From the NCBI RefSeq assembly GCF_018326005.1, contig NZ_AP021903.1, forward strand, positions 3,257,501-3,321,500: 64,000 nucleotides of DNA, given 5' to 3'. Source of the DNA: Pseudomonas sp. Seg1. Lineage in GTDB: Bacteria; Pseudomonadota; Gammaproteobacteria; Pseudomonadales; Pseudomonadaceae. The translations under genes were made by a program, and so were the position numbers. The stretch's first letter is position 1; every line of letters starts with the position of its first letter. The notes beneath the pieces were generated by a model. That model saw only the letters and a program-made list of their open reading frames with translations. It was not told the origin of the DNA and ran no database searches. Positions 37,573 through 46,495 of this stretch are shown piece after piece.

Positions 37573-38718
37573 GTGATCAAATTGAAACTGGACAATGTGA
37601 ACAAACAATTGGGCGGCGCGCGGATTCTTCGCGACATCAACCTGGAGATCGCGGCGGGTGAATTCGTCGTGTTCGTGGGGCCTTCGGGCTGCGGAAAGTC
37701 GACCCTGCTGCGACTGATCGCCGGACTGGATTCGATCTGTGCTGGCGATCTGCTAATCGACGGGCAGCGGGTCAACGACCTGGAACCGCGCGAGCGCGGC
37801 GTCGGCATGGTGTTTCAGTCATATGCGCTGTACCCGCACATGAGCGTCTACGACAACATCAGTTTTGGTCTCAAACTGGCCAGGACTGAAAAGAGCAGCC
37901 TGCGCGAGCGAGTGCTGAAAACTGCGCAAATCCTGCAATTGGACAAACTGCTGCAACGCAAGCCAAAGGAACTGTCTGGGGGGCAACGTCAGCGCGTGGC
38001 CATGGGCAGAGCCATGGCGCGGGAACCGGACATTCTGTTGTTCGATGAGCCGCTCTCCAATCTGGATGCCTCCTTGCGGGTACAGATGCGCAACGAAATC
38101 GCCCGGCTGCATGCCCGGCTGCGCTCAACCATGATCTACGTCACCCACGATCAGGTGGAAGCGATGACCCTGGCCGACAAAATTGTTGTGCTCAACGGCG
38201 GCTGTGTAGAGCAAGTCGGCTCACCGCGCGAACTCTATGAGCGCCCGGCCAGCCGTTTTGTCGCCGGTTTTCTCGGTTCGCCGAGAATGAATTTCCTCCC
38301 GGCCCGCCTGCATGCGCCGGGCGAAACCAGCCTGGTTGATGCTCCCGTTTTGCGGATGACCACCCTGCCCTTCGACAGCTCGAACCTGGCGGCGGACGCT
38401 CTGCTGAGTCTCGGCGTTCGCCCGGAACACCTGTCGCTCAAAGCGGCGCAGGGAACGGCTGGCGTCGTCGTGACCGGGGTCGAATACCTGGGCAGTGAAA
38501 CCTATGTGCACCTGGATAGCGGGCAGGACGAGCCACTGATCTGTCGCTGTGAAGTCAACGCCGGATGGCAGACAGGCGATCGGGTCGAACTGCAACTGGA
38601 CATCGACAAGATCCACCTGTTCGACAGCGACGGCACGGCATTGCAGCGCCACCCGCAAGCCATTGAATCCGTGCCCGATGACCTTTCTCTACGCTCAATC
38701 CGAGCAAACGCCCTATGA
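37573..38718 (+). CDS. Sugar ABC transporter ATPase (MalK/UgpC-like)
   Basis: A 381-residue ATPase: Walker A GPSGCGKST (about 36-44), signature LSGGQRQRVAMGRA, Walker B LLFDEPLSNLD and H-loop THDQVEAM. A C-terminal TOBE-like regulatory region (from about 240) is present, as in MalK. The start is GTG at 37573, with AAGGAA upstream. The stop overlaps the hydrolase start (ATGA). It powers the importer encoded just upstream. Confidence 0.92.
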   Translation: MIKLKLDNVNKQLGGARILRDINLEIAAGEFVVFVGPSGCGKSTLLRLIAGLDSICAGDLLIDGQRVNDLEPRERGVGMVFQSYALYPHMSVYDNISFGLKLARTEKSSLRERVLKTAQILQLDKLLQRKPKELSGGQRQRVAMGRAMAREPDILLFDEPLSNLDASLRVQMRNEIARLHARLRSTMIYVTHDQVEAMTLADKIVVLNGGCVEQVGSPRELYERPASRFVAGFLGSPRMNFLPARLHAPGETSLVDAPVLRMTTLPFDSSNLAADALLSLGVRPEHLSLKAAQGTAGVVVTGVEYLGSETYVHLDSGQDEPLICRCEVNAGWQTGDRVELQLDIDKIHLFDSDGTALQRHPQAIESVPDDLSLRSIRANAL

Positions 38719-40217
38719 CCTTGTCTTTGAATACCCCGAGCGATCCCATGTCTTCGACCCTTGACCTTGCGCAGCGCGCACTGGCTGCCAGCCAAGCTCG
38801 CGTCATCGAGGACTATCGACCCGGTTATCATATTTCTCCGCCGGCAGGCTGGATGAACGACCCGAACGGGGTCGTGTACTTTCGTGGCGAGTACCACGTG
38901 TTCTATCAGCATCACCCCTTCGACGCGAAATGGGGGCCGATGTATTGGGGCCACGCCAAGAGTGCCGACCTGGTTCATTGGCAGCACCTGCCCATTGCGC
39001 TGGCACCCGGCGATGACTGCGACCGTGACGGCTGTTTTTCCGGTAGCGCGGTGGTGTGTGGCGATACCCTGGCCCTGATCTACACCGGGCACACTTGGCT
39101 GGGGGAAGTGGGTGACGAGCGTTTCATCCGTCAAGTGCAGTGCCTGGCGACCAGTACCGATGGCATCCGCTTCGTCAAACACGGCGCGGTGATCGACAGC
39201 GCGCCGCAAGACACCATCATGCACTTCCGTGACCCAAAGGTCTGGCAGGCGGATGACTATTGGTACCTGATTGCCGGCGCACGTCTGGGCGATCTGCCGC
39301 TGCTCCCGCTGTACCGTTCCACGGATCTGCACGCCTGGGAGTTCCTGAACTATGTGTCTGGCGGCAGGGAGGGCGATGGCTATATGTGGGAGTGCCCGGA
39401 TCTGTTCCGACTGAACGGACGCGATGTGCTGCTGTACTCTCCTCAAGGCATGCCATCCCAAGGTTACGAACGGCTCAACAAGTACCAGACGGGTTACCGT
39501 GTGGGTCGACTGGACAACCAATGGAATTTCACTGGCGGGCCTTTTATCGAGCTGGATAACGGCCATGATTTCTATGCCGCGCAGACGCTGTTGGCCGCCG
39601 ATGGTCGGCGCCTCGTATGGGCATGGCTGGACATGTGGGAAAGCCTGATGCCGAGCCAGGCCCATCACTGGTGCGGCATGCTCGGATTGCCACGCGAACT
39701 TGAACTGTGCGCCGATCGCCTTTGCGTGTATCCGGCACGGGAGCTCAGCGCACTGCGAATGACGCTATTGCCGGGTACGCCGTGGTGGGGAGAGTCGGGA
39801 GCCCGCTGGGTACCGGAAGTGAATGGCGATATGCTCGAAATCCATGTGCATCTGGATCTGCTCGGCTGCACTGACGGCCACTTGGGAGTCGCCTTGCGGT
39901 GCAGCGATGATGGCCGTGAAGAAACCCTGCTCTACTATGATGCGTCACTGCAGCGCCTGGTGCTTGACCGCAACCGCTCGGGTACGCAAGTCACAGGCCA
40001 GCGCAGCGTCTCGATAGACCCGACACAAGAGCGACTGGAACTGCGCGTGTTTCTCGACCGGTCATCCATCGAAGTGTTCGATGAAAACGGTCGCTTCAGT
40101 CTCAGCAGTCGCCTCTATCCGCGCTCCGACAGTCTCGGCGTGAAACTTGTGGCAAGCGGAAGTGGCGGGCGTGTTTCGATCCCCAGGGCATGGCCGCTCG
40201 GTTCAGGATGGTCATGA
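38715..40217 (+). CDS. GH32 beta-fructofuranosidase (sucrose hydrolase)
   Basis: A 500-residue glycoside hydrolase of family 32. The catalytic triad is visible: nucleophile D49 in GWMNDPNG, transition-state D173 in MHFRDPKVW and acid/base E226 in MWECPDLF. A C-terminal beta-sandwich follows (from about 390). There is no signal peptide, so it works in the cytoplasm on imported sucrose. With ABC uptake and no PTS gene, it cleaves free sucrose or fructosides. A second start, MSSTLDL, is possible at residue 12. Coupled to the ATPase gene by ATGA. Confidence 0.9.
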   Translation: MTLSLNTPSDPMSSTLDLAQRALAASQARVIEDYRPGYHISPPAGWMNDPNGVVYFRGEYHVFYQHHPFDAKWGPMYWGHAKSADLVHWQHLPIALAPGDDCDRDGCFSGSAVVCGDTLALIYTGHTWLGEVGDERFIRQVQCLATSTDGIRFVKHGAVIDSAPQDTIMHFRDPKVWQADDYWYLIAGARLGDLPLLPLYRSTDLHAWEFLNYVSGGREGDGYMWECPDLFRLNGRDVLLYSPQGMPSQGYERLNKYQTGYRVGRLDNQWNFTGGPFIELDNGHDFYAAQTLLAADGRRLVWAWLDMWESLMPSQAHHWCGMLGLPRELELCADRLCVYPARELSALRMTLLPGTPWWGESGARWVPEVNGDMLEIHVHLDLLGCTDGHLGVALRCSDDGREETLLYYDASLQRLVLDRNRSGTQVTGQRSVSIDPTQERLELRVFLDRSSIEVFDENGRFSLSSRLYPRSDSLGVKLVASGSGGRVSIPRAWPLGSGWS

Positions 40218-40292
40218 GGGTCGTCATTCGGGTCGCGAGAAGCCCGGGCCCTGTGTCATGATCCTGCGTCAACCTGACCGGCCGCACTTCGC

Positions 40293-41285
40293 ATGACTTC
40301 AGTGAAAGACGTTGCACAGCTGGCCGGCGTGTCCCTGATGACGGTTTCTCGAGCGCTCAATACTCCGGAAAAGCTGAGCCCCGAAACCCTCCTACGGGTG
40401 CGTCGCGCCATTGATGAACTGCAATTCGTACCCAGCCTGTCAGCGCGCAAGATGCGCGGTGACAACCTCCAGTCGCGAACCATCGGTGTGTTCGCGCTGG
40501 ACACCGCGACCACACCCTTCGCGGTCGAGTTGCTGCTGTCCATTGAGCAGACCGCGCAGCAAGCCGGCTGGAATGTCTTTATCCTCAACCTGCTGAGCAA
40601 TCCGCCCACCGACCAGAACATCGACCTGATGCTGTCGCACCGTCCGGACGGCTTGATCTTCAGCGCCATGGGGTTTCGCCAGGTATGTATTCCCGAGCGA
40701 TTGAAGAGCAAGCCTCTGGTGCTCGCCAATTGTCTGGCAGATGACAGCCGCCTCGTCAGCTATGTGCCGGACGACGAAATGGGCCAGTACCGCGCCGTAC
40801 ACCACGCGTTGAGCCTCGGCTATAAGCGTCCTCTGTGTATCAATCTGCCGAAACAGAGTCTGGCATGGGGGCTGCGACAAAAAGGTCTGCAGCGTGCCTG
40901 TCAGGCATTCGGCCTGGCGCCTGAAACGCTCCTGCAGTACGACCTTTCCGATCATGATGCCTACAGTGAAACAGCCGCTATCCTCGACCGGCATGTCATC
41001 GATGGTCGTCCCCAATTCGATATTTTGATCTGTGGCAACGACCGCATTGCCTTTTGTGCCTATCAGTTGCTGTTGGGGCGTGGCCTGAAAATTCCCGACG
41101 ATGTCGCCGTCCTCGGCTATGACAACATGATCGGCATTGCCGAGTTGTTCATCCCGCCGCTGACCACCGTGCAACTGCCGTACTACGAGATTGGTCGCAA
41201 CGCTGCACGACATCTGATCGAGACCCTTGAGCTGTCGGGAACTCAGCGAGTTGACTGTCCACTGGTGGTCAGGACATCACTATGA
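40293..41285 (+). CDS. LacI-family regulator of the sugar locus
   Basis: A 330-residue repressor: helix-turn-helix TSVKDVAQLAGVSLMTVSRALN (residues 2-23), hinge region (about 45-60) and a periplasmic-binding-like sugar domain. It follows the GH32 gene by 75 bases in the same direction and is the obvious candidate to bind the TTAACGTTAA palindrome at 34406. The ligand is probably sucrose, fructose or a phosphate of these. Confidence 0.88.
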   Translation: MTSVKDVAQLAGVSLMTVSRALNTPEKLSPETLLRVRRAIDELQFVPSLSARKMRGDNLQSRTIGVFALDTATTPFAVELLLSIEQTAQQAGWNVFILNLLSNPPTDQNIDLMLSHRPDGLIFSAMGFRQVCIPERLKSKPLVLANCLADDSRLVSYVPDDEMGQYRAVHHALSLGYKRPLCINLPKQSLAWGLRQKGLQRACQAFGLAPETLLQYDLSDHDAYSETAAILDRHVIDGRPQFDILICGNDRIAFCAYQLLLGRGLKIPDDVAVLGYDNMIGIAELFIPPLTTVQLPYYEIGRNAARHLIETLELSGTQRVDCPLVVRTSL

Positions 41286-41340
41286 GAGTGAGTCAGTTCG
41301 CTGATAGCGCTCCCGATGGCTTTCGATTTGGCGAGTGGAA

Positions 41341-43743
41341 TCAGAAATCAACCGTCGCTGAAAGCAGATAGGTTCTCGGTGTCGACAACGTCAGCCCCGG
41401 CTCACTGTCGTCCGAAGCGCCGGCAGAACTCCAATAGCGCTTGTCCAGCACGTTCTCGACATTGGCGCGCAGGGTGATGGTTTTCTCATCGACCTTGAAG
41501 GCGTATCGCGTACCCACGTCAAAGCGCTCCCAGGAATCGATTTCCTTGTCGTTCGACTGATCCAGATATTGCGAGCTGGAATAGAGGCCGCGTCCGGTCA
41601 ACGTCAGGCCCTGTACGTTCGGCACATCCCATTCCGCCCCCAGATTGACGTTGTACTTCGGCGTCGCCGGCGCGCGGTTGCCATCGAATGTGCCGTTGGT
41701 GGTCCGGGTCAACTCACTGTCGATGTACATCACGCCGCCGAGCAAGCGAAAGCCTTTCAGCGGCTCACCGAACACGCTCAACTCAACCCCGTCGTTCTGC
41801 CGTTTGCCGTTCGGGCCGAACACCCGCGTCGTGGCGTTGGTTTCGTACGCCGGCTGTTTGATGCGGAACACCGCGGCAGTGAGGGCATATGAACCGGCAT
41901 CGTACTTGGCGCCGACTTCGACCTGGCGGCTGATGAACGGCGGGAAGATCTCGTCCTCGTTTATCGACGTCGAAGGCGCGATCTTGCCCTGGCTCAAGCC
42001 TTCCATGTAGTTGGCGTACAGCGACAACTTGTCCGTTGCCTTGAACAGAATGCCACCCGAGGGCGAAACCTTTTCCTCGTCGTAGGCGGTATCGCCTTTT
42101 ACATCATCGCTCCAGTCGTCGACCTTGACCCGTTGCCAACGGGCGCCAAGGGTCAGCAACAGGCGATCATCAAAGAAGCCGAGAGTGTCGGACAACGCTA
42201 CGCCACTGAAGCGGTTCTCGGTGTAGACCTTGGCGTCATAGCGCGTTGGCCGAGCGGGTTTTGCGGTTTCCACCGGGTCATACAGGTTGCTGCGGCCCGC
42301 CGCATAACGGGCGCCGCCGTTTTCAAAGTCCATATAAAAATAGCTGGCAGCCAGGTTGACCTCATGACTGACTGGACCTGTGTGGAACCAGTTGCGCACG
42401 CCCGCCGTGGCAGTGCGAACATTCTCGTCACGGGTGAAATCCCGTGGCTGTACGCTGAAGTCGCCGGCATCGTTGGTCACGGAAACCGCATGTCGAAGGA
42501 AGTCGTGATTGCTTTTGCGAGCACCAACACCGCCGTAGACCATCACCGAATCACCGACATCAAACTCAGCGTTGAGCGTGCCGAAGGTGTCCTTGGTCCG
42601 CGCCTGGCTCCACGGTTGCGCGTAGTTATCACGCACATCGTTGGCGTTGGGCACCTTGGCATTGGCGGCGACTTGCACGCGTTCTTGCGGTGCGTCGGTA
42701 TCGCGCTCGGTGTGACCCACATCGGTGGAAATCCGCAGCCGCTCACCGCGAAAATCCAGGCCCAACACGGCCATGTCGCGGTCGACACTCTGGTGATCCC
42801 ACTCCGTGTCGCCGGACTGTTTTACGCCGTTGAAACGCAGGCCGAACTGGTTGTCCTCACCAAAACGCCGGCCGACATCCACCGCGCCGCCGATTTGATT
42901 GTTGGAAGCGTAATTGGCGGTCAGCGAGGTGATGGGTTTGTCCGTCGCACGTTTCGGCACGACGTTGATCCCGCCGCCGACGCTGCCTCGCGGCGAAATA
43001 CCGTTGATGAGCTGGCTCGGGCCTTTGAGGATGTCGACGCGATCGGCCATTTCCATGTCGATCGTGTACGTCGGCAATACGCCGTAGAGGCCGTTGTACG
43101 CCACATCACTGTTGAACAGGCTGAAGCCTCGGATGGTGAATTGTTCATAGCGCCCGCCCGCCGGGTTGGTCGCGCGCACGGACGGGTCATTGGCGATCAG
43201 GTCGCCCAGGGTTCGGGCCTGCTGGTTCTTGACCGTCTCGCTGGTGTAGGTGGTCATGCTGAACGGGGTTTCCATGAAGTCTTTCGACCCCAGCAACCCT
43301 TGCGAGCCTCGGCGTGCGACCTGGCCGCCCGCAAACACGTCCGCGTCCGACGAGTCGGTGGCGCCGAGGATCGAGGTCGGCGCCAACTGCAGGCTACTGC
43401 CCTGCGCCGCCGGAATCAGCGTGTAAGCCTGCTCGCCCACCGGTTGCAGTTGCAGGCCGGAGCCCAGCAACAACCGGGTGAAGCCCTCCTCCACACCGAA
43501 TTCACCAGACAAACCATTGCTGTTGCGCCCGCTGACCAGTGCCGGGTCCACCGACAGATTGACACCGGCCAGACCGGCAAATCGGGTTAGCGTGGAACTC
43601 AGGCTGCCGGCCGGCACCTGATAACTGCGCCGGGCCGATTCGTCGGCCCAACTGGACTGGATCAGCAGCGGACTGGCACTCAGGCTCAACAGCAAACTCA
43701 ACTGCAACAACGGACGCAAACGACTGGGGAATACGGCGGGCAT
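41341..43743 (-). CDS. TonB-dependent receptor with N-terminal signalling domain
   Basis: An 800-residue outer-membrane receptor: signal peptide (to about residue 33), secretin/TonB short N-terminal signalling domain (about 45-110: LTRFAGLAGVNLSVDPALVSG), TonB box and plug (from about 130), then a 22-stranded barrel ending in SATVDF. The signalling domain contacts the FecR-like protein and passes the signal of ligand binding to the sigma factor. The plug and barrel resemble ferric siderophore receptors (FpvA/FhuE-like). The ligand is not determined. Transcribed after fecR-type and sigma genes. Confidence 0.92.
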   Translation of the reverse strand: MPAVFPSRLRPLLQLSLLLSLSASPLLIQSSWADESARRSYQVPAGSLSSTLTRFAGLAGVNLSVDPALVSGRNSNGLSGEFGVEEGFTRLLLGSGLQLQPVGEQAYTLIPAAQGSSLQLAPTSILGATDSSDADVFAGGQVARRGSQGLLGSKDFMETPFSMTTYTSETVKNQQARTLGDLIANDPSVRATNPAGGRYEQFTIRGFSLFNSDVAYNGLYGVLPTYTIDMEMADRVDILKGPSQLINGISPRGSVGGGINVVPKRATDKPITSLTANYASNNQIGGAVDVGRRFGEDNQFGLRFNGVKQSGDTEWDHQSVDRDMAVLGLDFRGERLRISTDVGHTERDTDAPQERVQVAANAKVPNANDVRDNYAQPWSQARTKDTFGTLNAEFDVGDSVMVYGGVGARKSNHDFLRHAVSVTNDAGDFSVQPRDFTRDENVRTATAGVRNWFHTGPVSHEVNLAASYFYMDFENGGARYAAGRSNLYDPVETAKPARPTRYDAKVYTENRFSGVALSDTLGFFDDRLLLTLGARWQRVKVDDWSDDVKGDTAYDEEKVSPSGGILFKATDKLSLYANYMEGLSQGKIAPSTSINEDEIFPPFISRQVEVGAKYDAGSYALTAAVFRIKQPAYETNATTRVFGPNGKRQNDGVELSVFGEPLKGFRLLGGVMYIDSELTRTTNGTFDGNRAPATPKYNVNLGAEWDVPNVQGLTLTGRGLYSSSQYLDQSNDKEIDSWERFDVGTRYAFKVDEKTITLRANVENVLDKRYWSSAGASDDSEPGLTLSTPRTYLLSATVDF

Positions 43744-43810
43744 TGGAAGAAGCTCTCGATTTTGTTCACTTGCCTGGAATGACCAGCGAGACGAAAAAAA
43801 GGGACAGGCT

Positions 43811-44773
43811 TCAGCCAGTTTTTTCTGTGGGGGGAATGTTTCGAGGAACGAGCGACACCCAGAAGCGGGTGCGCGTATGAATCTCGATGGGCAGACTGGC
43901 GGCCAGCAAAGACAACACTTGATCGGTGTTGTCGAGACGGAAACTGCCGGTGATGCGCAGGTTTTCCAGCGCCGGATCCCAGCGCAACAACCCGGAACGG
44001 TAGCGACTCAACTCGCGCAGGAAGTCCCCCAGCGGCTGGTTCTGCGCCATCAACACGCCTTCGCGCCAGCCCGGCATCAACGCGTCGAATGGCGTAACAG
44101 GCCCGGCCCCGGAGGCTTGCAGAGTGACTTGCTGTCCTTGCTGCAAGGTCAGCGCCGGCCCGTGCAGCGGCTGCAGTTGCACCACGCCGCGAACCACCGA
44201 GACGTTGCAGTCGCGCTCATTGAGACGCACGCAGACTTCACTGCGACTGACGCTGATCCGGCCGTAAGGCGCATTGATCATCAGTGGTGAGCTGCCGGAA
44301 ACGTTGAGCGCCATTTCGCCGCGTACCAGCGTCAACTGACGCGCAGCAAGATCCACATTCACCGCACTCGCGGTGTTGAGCTGCAACGAACTGCCATCGG
44401 CCAACGCCAGCCGTTTATGTTCGCCGGTGCTGGTGTGCAAATCGGCGCGCCAGACGTCCAGCGGCAACTGCCGACTGATCAGCCACGCTGTGGGCACCAG
44501 CGCCGCCAGGCCGAGCGCGCGTTTCAGCGCCGCCCGACGTGCCGGATCCGGACGGTCCAGCGTCGCCATGGCCAGTGCCGAGGGCAAATCGGAAAAGCGT
44601 TGGCGCAACAGTTGAATCTTCTGCCAGGCGTGTTCATGCCGGCCATCGCTGCTGCGCCAGTGTTGCAGGCGCGCCTGATCGTCCTCCGTGGCCTCGCCGG
44701 ATTCCAGCAACGCCAACCATTGCGCGGCGGCACGGGCGACTTCCCGCGCGTCGGCGCTGGGTGCGACACGCAT
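43811..44773 (-). CDS. FecR-family transmembrane anti-sigma regulator
   Basis: A 320-residue regulator. N-terminal DUF4880 (AREVARAAAQWLALLESGEATEDDQARLQHW), a single transmembrane segment near residues 90-110, then a periplasmic FecR domain (HKRLALADGSSLQLNTASAVNVD) and a C-terminal STN-like part (LRITGSFRLDNTDQVLSLLAAS). ATG 44773 overlaps the sigma-factor stop (ATGA); an upstream in-frame ATG is less likely. It binds the receptor signalling domain and controls the sigma factor. Confidence 0.9.
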   Translation of the reverse strand: MRVAPSADAREVARAAAQWLALLESGEATEDDQARLQHWRSSDGRHEHAWQKIQLLRQRFSDLPSALAMATLDRPDPARRAALKRALGLAALVPTAWLISRQLPLDVWRADLHTSTGEHKRLALADGSSLQLNTASAVNVDLAARQLTLVRGEMALNVSGSSPLMINAPYGRISVSRSEVCVRLNERDCNVSVVRGVVQLQPLHGPALTLQQGQQVTLQASGAGPVTPFDALMPGWREGVLMAQNQPLGDFLRELSRYRSGLLRWDPALENLRITGSFRLDNTDQVLSLLAASLPIEIHTRTRFWVSLVPRNIPPTEKTG

Positions 44774-45282
44774 CAGAAATCCACCAGCAAGCAATGCTCA
44801 TAGGCTTGCGCCATATAGCGTTTGACCGTGCGTTCCGAGACCTGCAAACGCTCGGCGATCTCGCGATACCCGAGGCCTTCGAGCTGACTCCACAAAAACG
44901 CCCGACGCACCGGCCGTGGCAAACCATCGAGCAATTCATCCAGCGCCTGCAAGGTTTCCAGCAGCAACCAGCGGTGCTCCGGCGAAGGCACGCTCTCCTC
45001 CGGCAACTGCGCGAGGGCTTCGAGGTAGGCTTTTTCCAGGCTGCGGCGGGTGTAGAAATTGCTCAGCAGACGCTTGCCCACGGTCAGCAAATACGCCCGG
45101 GGTTCGCGCATATCGGCAATCGGCTGAGCGCTGCACAGCACGCGCAAGAAGGTGTCCTGACTCAGATCCGCCGCATCCCAGGCGTTGCCCATGCGACGAC
45201 GCAACCAGGTTTCCAGCCAGCCTCGATGGTCGCGATACAGTTGCTGCAGGCTCTGCTCCGAGGGTGCGGCGGCTTCAATCAT
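44773..45282 (-). CDS. ECF sigma factor, FecI type
   Basis: A 169-residue ECF sigma factor: region 2 (YRDHRGWLETWLRRRMGNAWDAADLSQDTFLRVL) and region 4 (RRAFLWSQLEGLGYREIAERLQVSERTVKRYMAQA). It is the first gene of the iron-signalling operon, and a Fur-box-like sequence lies 30 bases upstream of its start. It is expected to direct transcription of the receptor gene when the siderophore is bound. Confidence 0.92.
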   Translation of the reverse strand: MIEAAAPSEQSLQQLYRDHRGWLETWLRRRMGNAWDAADLSQDTFLRVLCSAQPIADMREPRAYLLTVGKRLLSNFYTRRSLEKAYLEALAQLPEESVPSPEHRWLLLETLQALDELLDGLPRPVRRAFLWSQLEGLGYREIAERLQVSERTVKRYMAQAYEHCLLVDF

Positions 45283-45311
45283 GTCAAGAGACCCTGCGCG
45301 AAGAAGAATTC

Positions 45312-45331
45312 AAATGAGACTGATTCTAATT
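45312..45331 (-). promoter_or_regulatory. Fur-box-like sequence upstream of the FecI-type sigma gene
   Basis: Read leftward, AATTAGAATCAGTCTCATTT resembles the Fur consensus, with repeats of the ATNAT/AGAAT type. It overlaps the expected promoter of the sigma gene. Iron repression is inferred. Confidence 0.65.
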
Positions 45332-45427
45332 AAGTTCATTCGCGATACAAAGGTCTTTCTCACGCGCAGACGAGACTGGCGCGCCCAATCCAATTGACCG
45401 CGCCCTCCCCTTGATGCTCGGAGCGGA

Positions 45428-46333
45428 TTATTTGTGCAGGCGTTTAAGCGTCTCGCTGGGCAACTCGTTGAACAGCGCCCGATAACTGCTGGAAAACCGC
45501 CCCAGGTGCCAGAACGACCAATTCATTGCCACTTCGGCCACCGTGGTTTCCGTTGGCCGGCGGCTGAGCAGTTCGCGATGGGCACTGTTCAACCGGCGCA
45601 AGCGCAACCAGTGGCTTGGCGTCATCCCGGTGTAATCCTTGAAGGCTTGCTGCAGTTGACGCAACGAAACGCCCGCCACGTTTGAAAGCTCAAGCAGATT
45701 GAGGGTTTCTTCGGGCGAGTCGGCGGCCCACTCGCCGACGCGCTTCATGATCGTTCGCTCTTCGGTGCGGCGCTGCAAGCCGCTACGGTCAAGGTTGACC
45801 CTGGCGTTATCGAGGATGAACAGACAGTCCTCCAGCAGCTGTTTCGTCAATGCATCTTTGCTAGGCATATCAACAGCTTGCGACAACTTCGTGAGAGTCG
45901 AGCTTAACCAGCGACTAAACAAGGCGTTCTGCCCGCCATTGAGTGGCGCCATGAACAAGCCTTCGAGTTTCGCCACATCCAGACCGTGCTGACGGACGAA
46001 TTCGGGGCCGAATACCACGGCGATTTCCTGATAGTTCTCCGGGGTGATCCAGATGTTGCGGCTGTCTTCATTGAGCAGATACAGCGCGTTGTCGCTGCGA
46101 TCGAAACAGAACGCGAGGGCACCCGACGGCGCGCTGAAATTCTGCTCGACCCGGGTGTTCATCTGCTCTTCATAAACCTCGACACCTTGCAGGTCCAGAT
46201 ACCTGATTTGCCCGGCGAAATGCCCCGGCGACATCTGCTGGTAATGCTGGACCCAACCCGGTGTGGCGCGGATTTGCTCGGAGACATCAGCGGTGTTGAA
46301 CGCTTGAACCTGTAACGGATTGCACGTTGTCAT
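45428..46333 (-). CDS. AraC-family transcriptional regulator (EutR-like)
   Basis: A 301-residue regulator with a ligand domain (about 1-190) and a C-terminal AraC double helix-turn-helix (LLELSNVAGVSLRQLQQAFKDYTGMTPSHWLRLRRLNSAHREL, and VAEVAMNWSFWHLGRFSSSYRALFNELPSETL). ATG 46333 begins the coding character; the same frame is open to 47362, but that part is antisense to the synthetase gene. It is divergent from the polyamine genes, so it is their probable regulator, sensing a polyamine or an amine-derived compound. Confidence 0.88.
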   Translation of the reverse strand: MTTCNPLQVQAFNTADVSEQIRATPGWVQHYQQMSPGHFAGQIRYLDLQGVEVYEEQMNTRVEQNFSAPSGALAFCFDRSDNALYLLNEDSRNIWITPENYQEIAVVFGPEFVRQHGLDVAKLEGLFMAPLNGGQNALFSRWLSSTLTKLSQAVDMPSKDALTKQLLEDCLFILDNARVNLDRSGLQRRTEERTIMKRVGEWAADSPEETLNLLELSNVAGVSLRQLQQAFKDYTGMTPSHWLRLRRLNSAHRELLSRRPTETTVAEVAMNWSFWHLGRFSSSYRALFNELPSETLKRLHK

Positions 46334-46495
46334 GGGGTGACCTTGCGCACTCTTTTGGTGCGCTTTGGTGCTGCTTAAAGTGGATAGATGGAACTGCAAG
46401 GCGCGCCCAAGATAGTCGTCAACGCGCCACAGGGGAAGGGGCGGAAGATGAAACCCGCCCTCCCCGGCGTCTATAAAACCAATAACGAGGTCTTT

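Noticed and set aside
42133..43590. Plus-strand open frame of 485 codons
   Set aside because: It is the shadow of the TonB-dependent receptor, which has all expected domains on the other strand.
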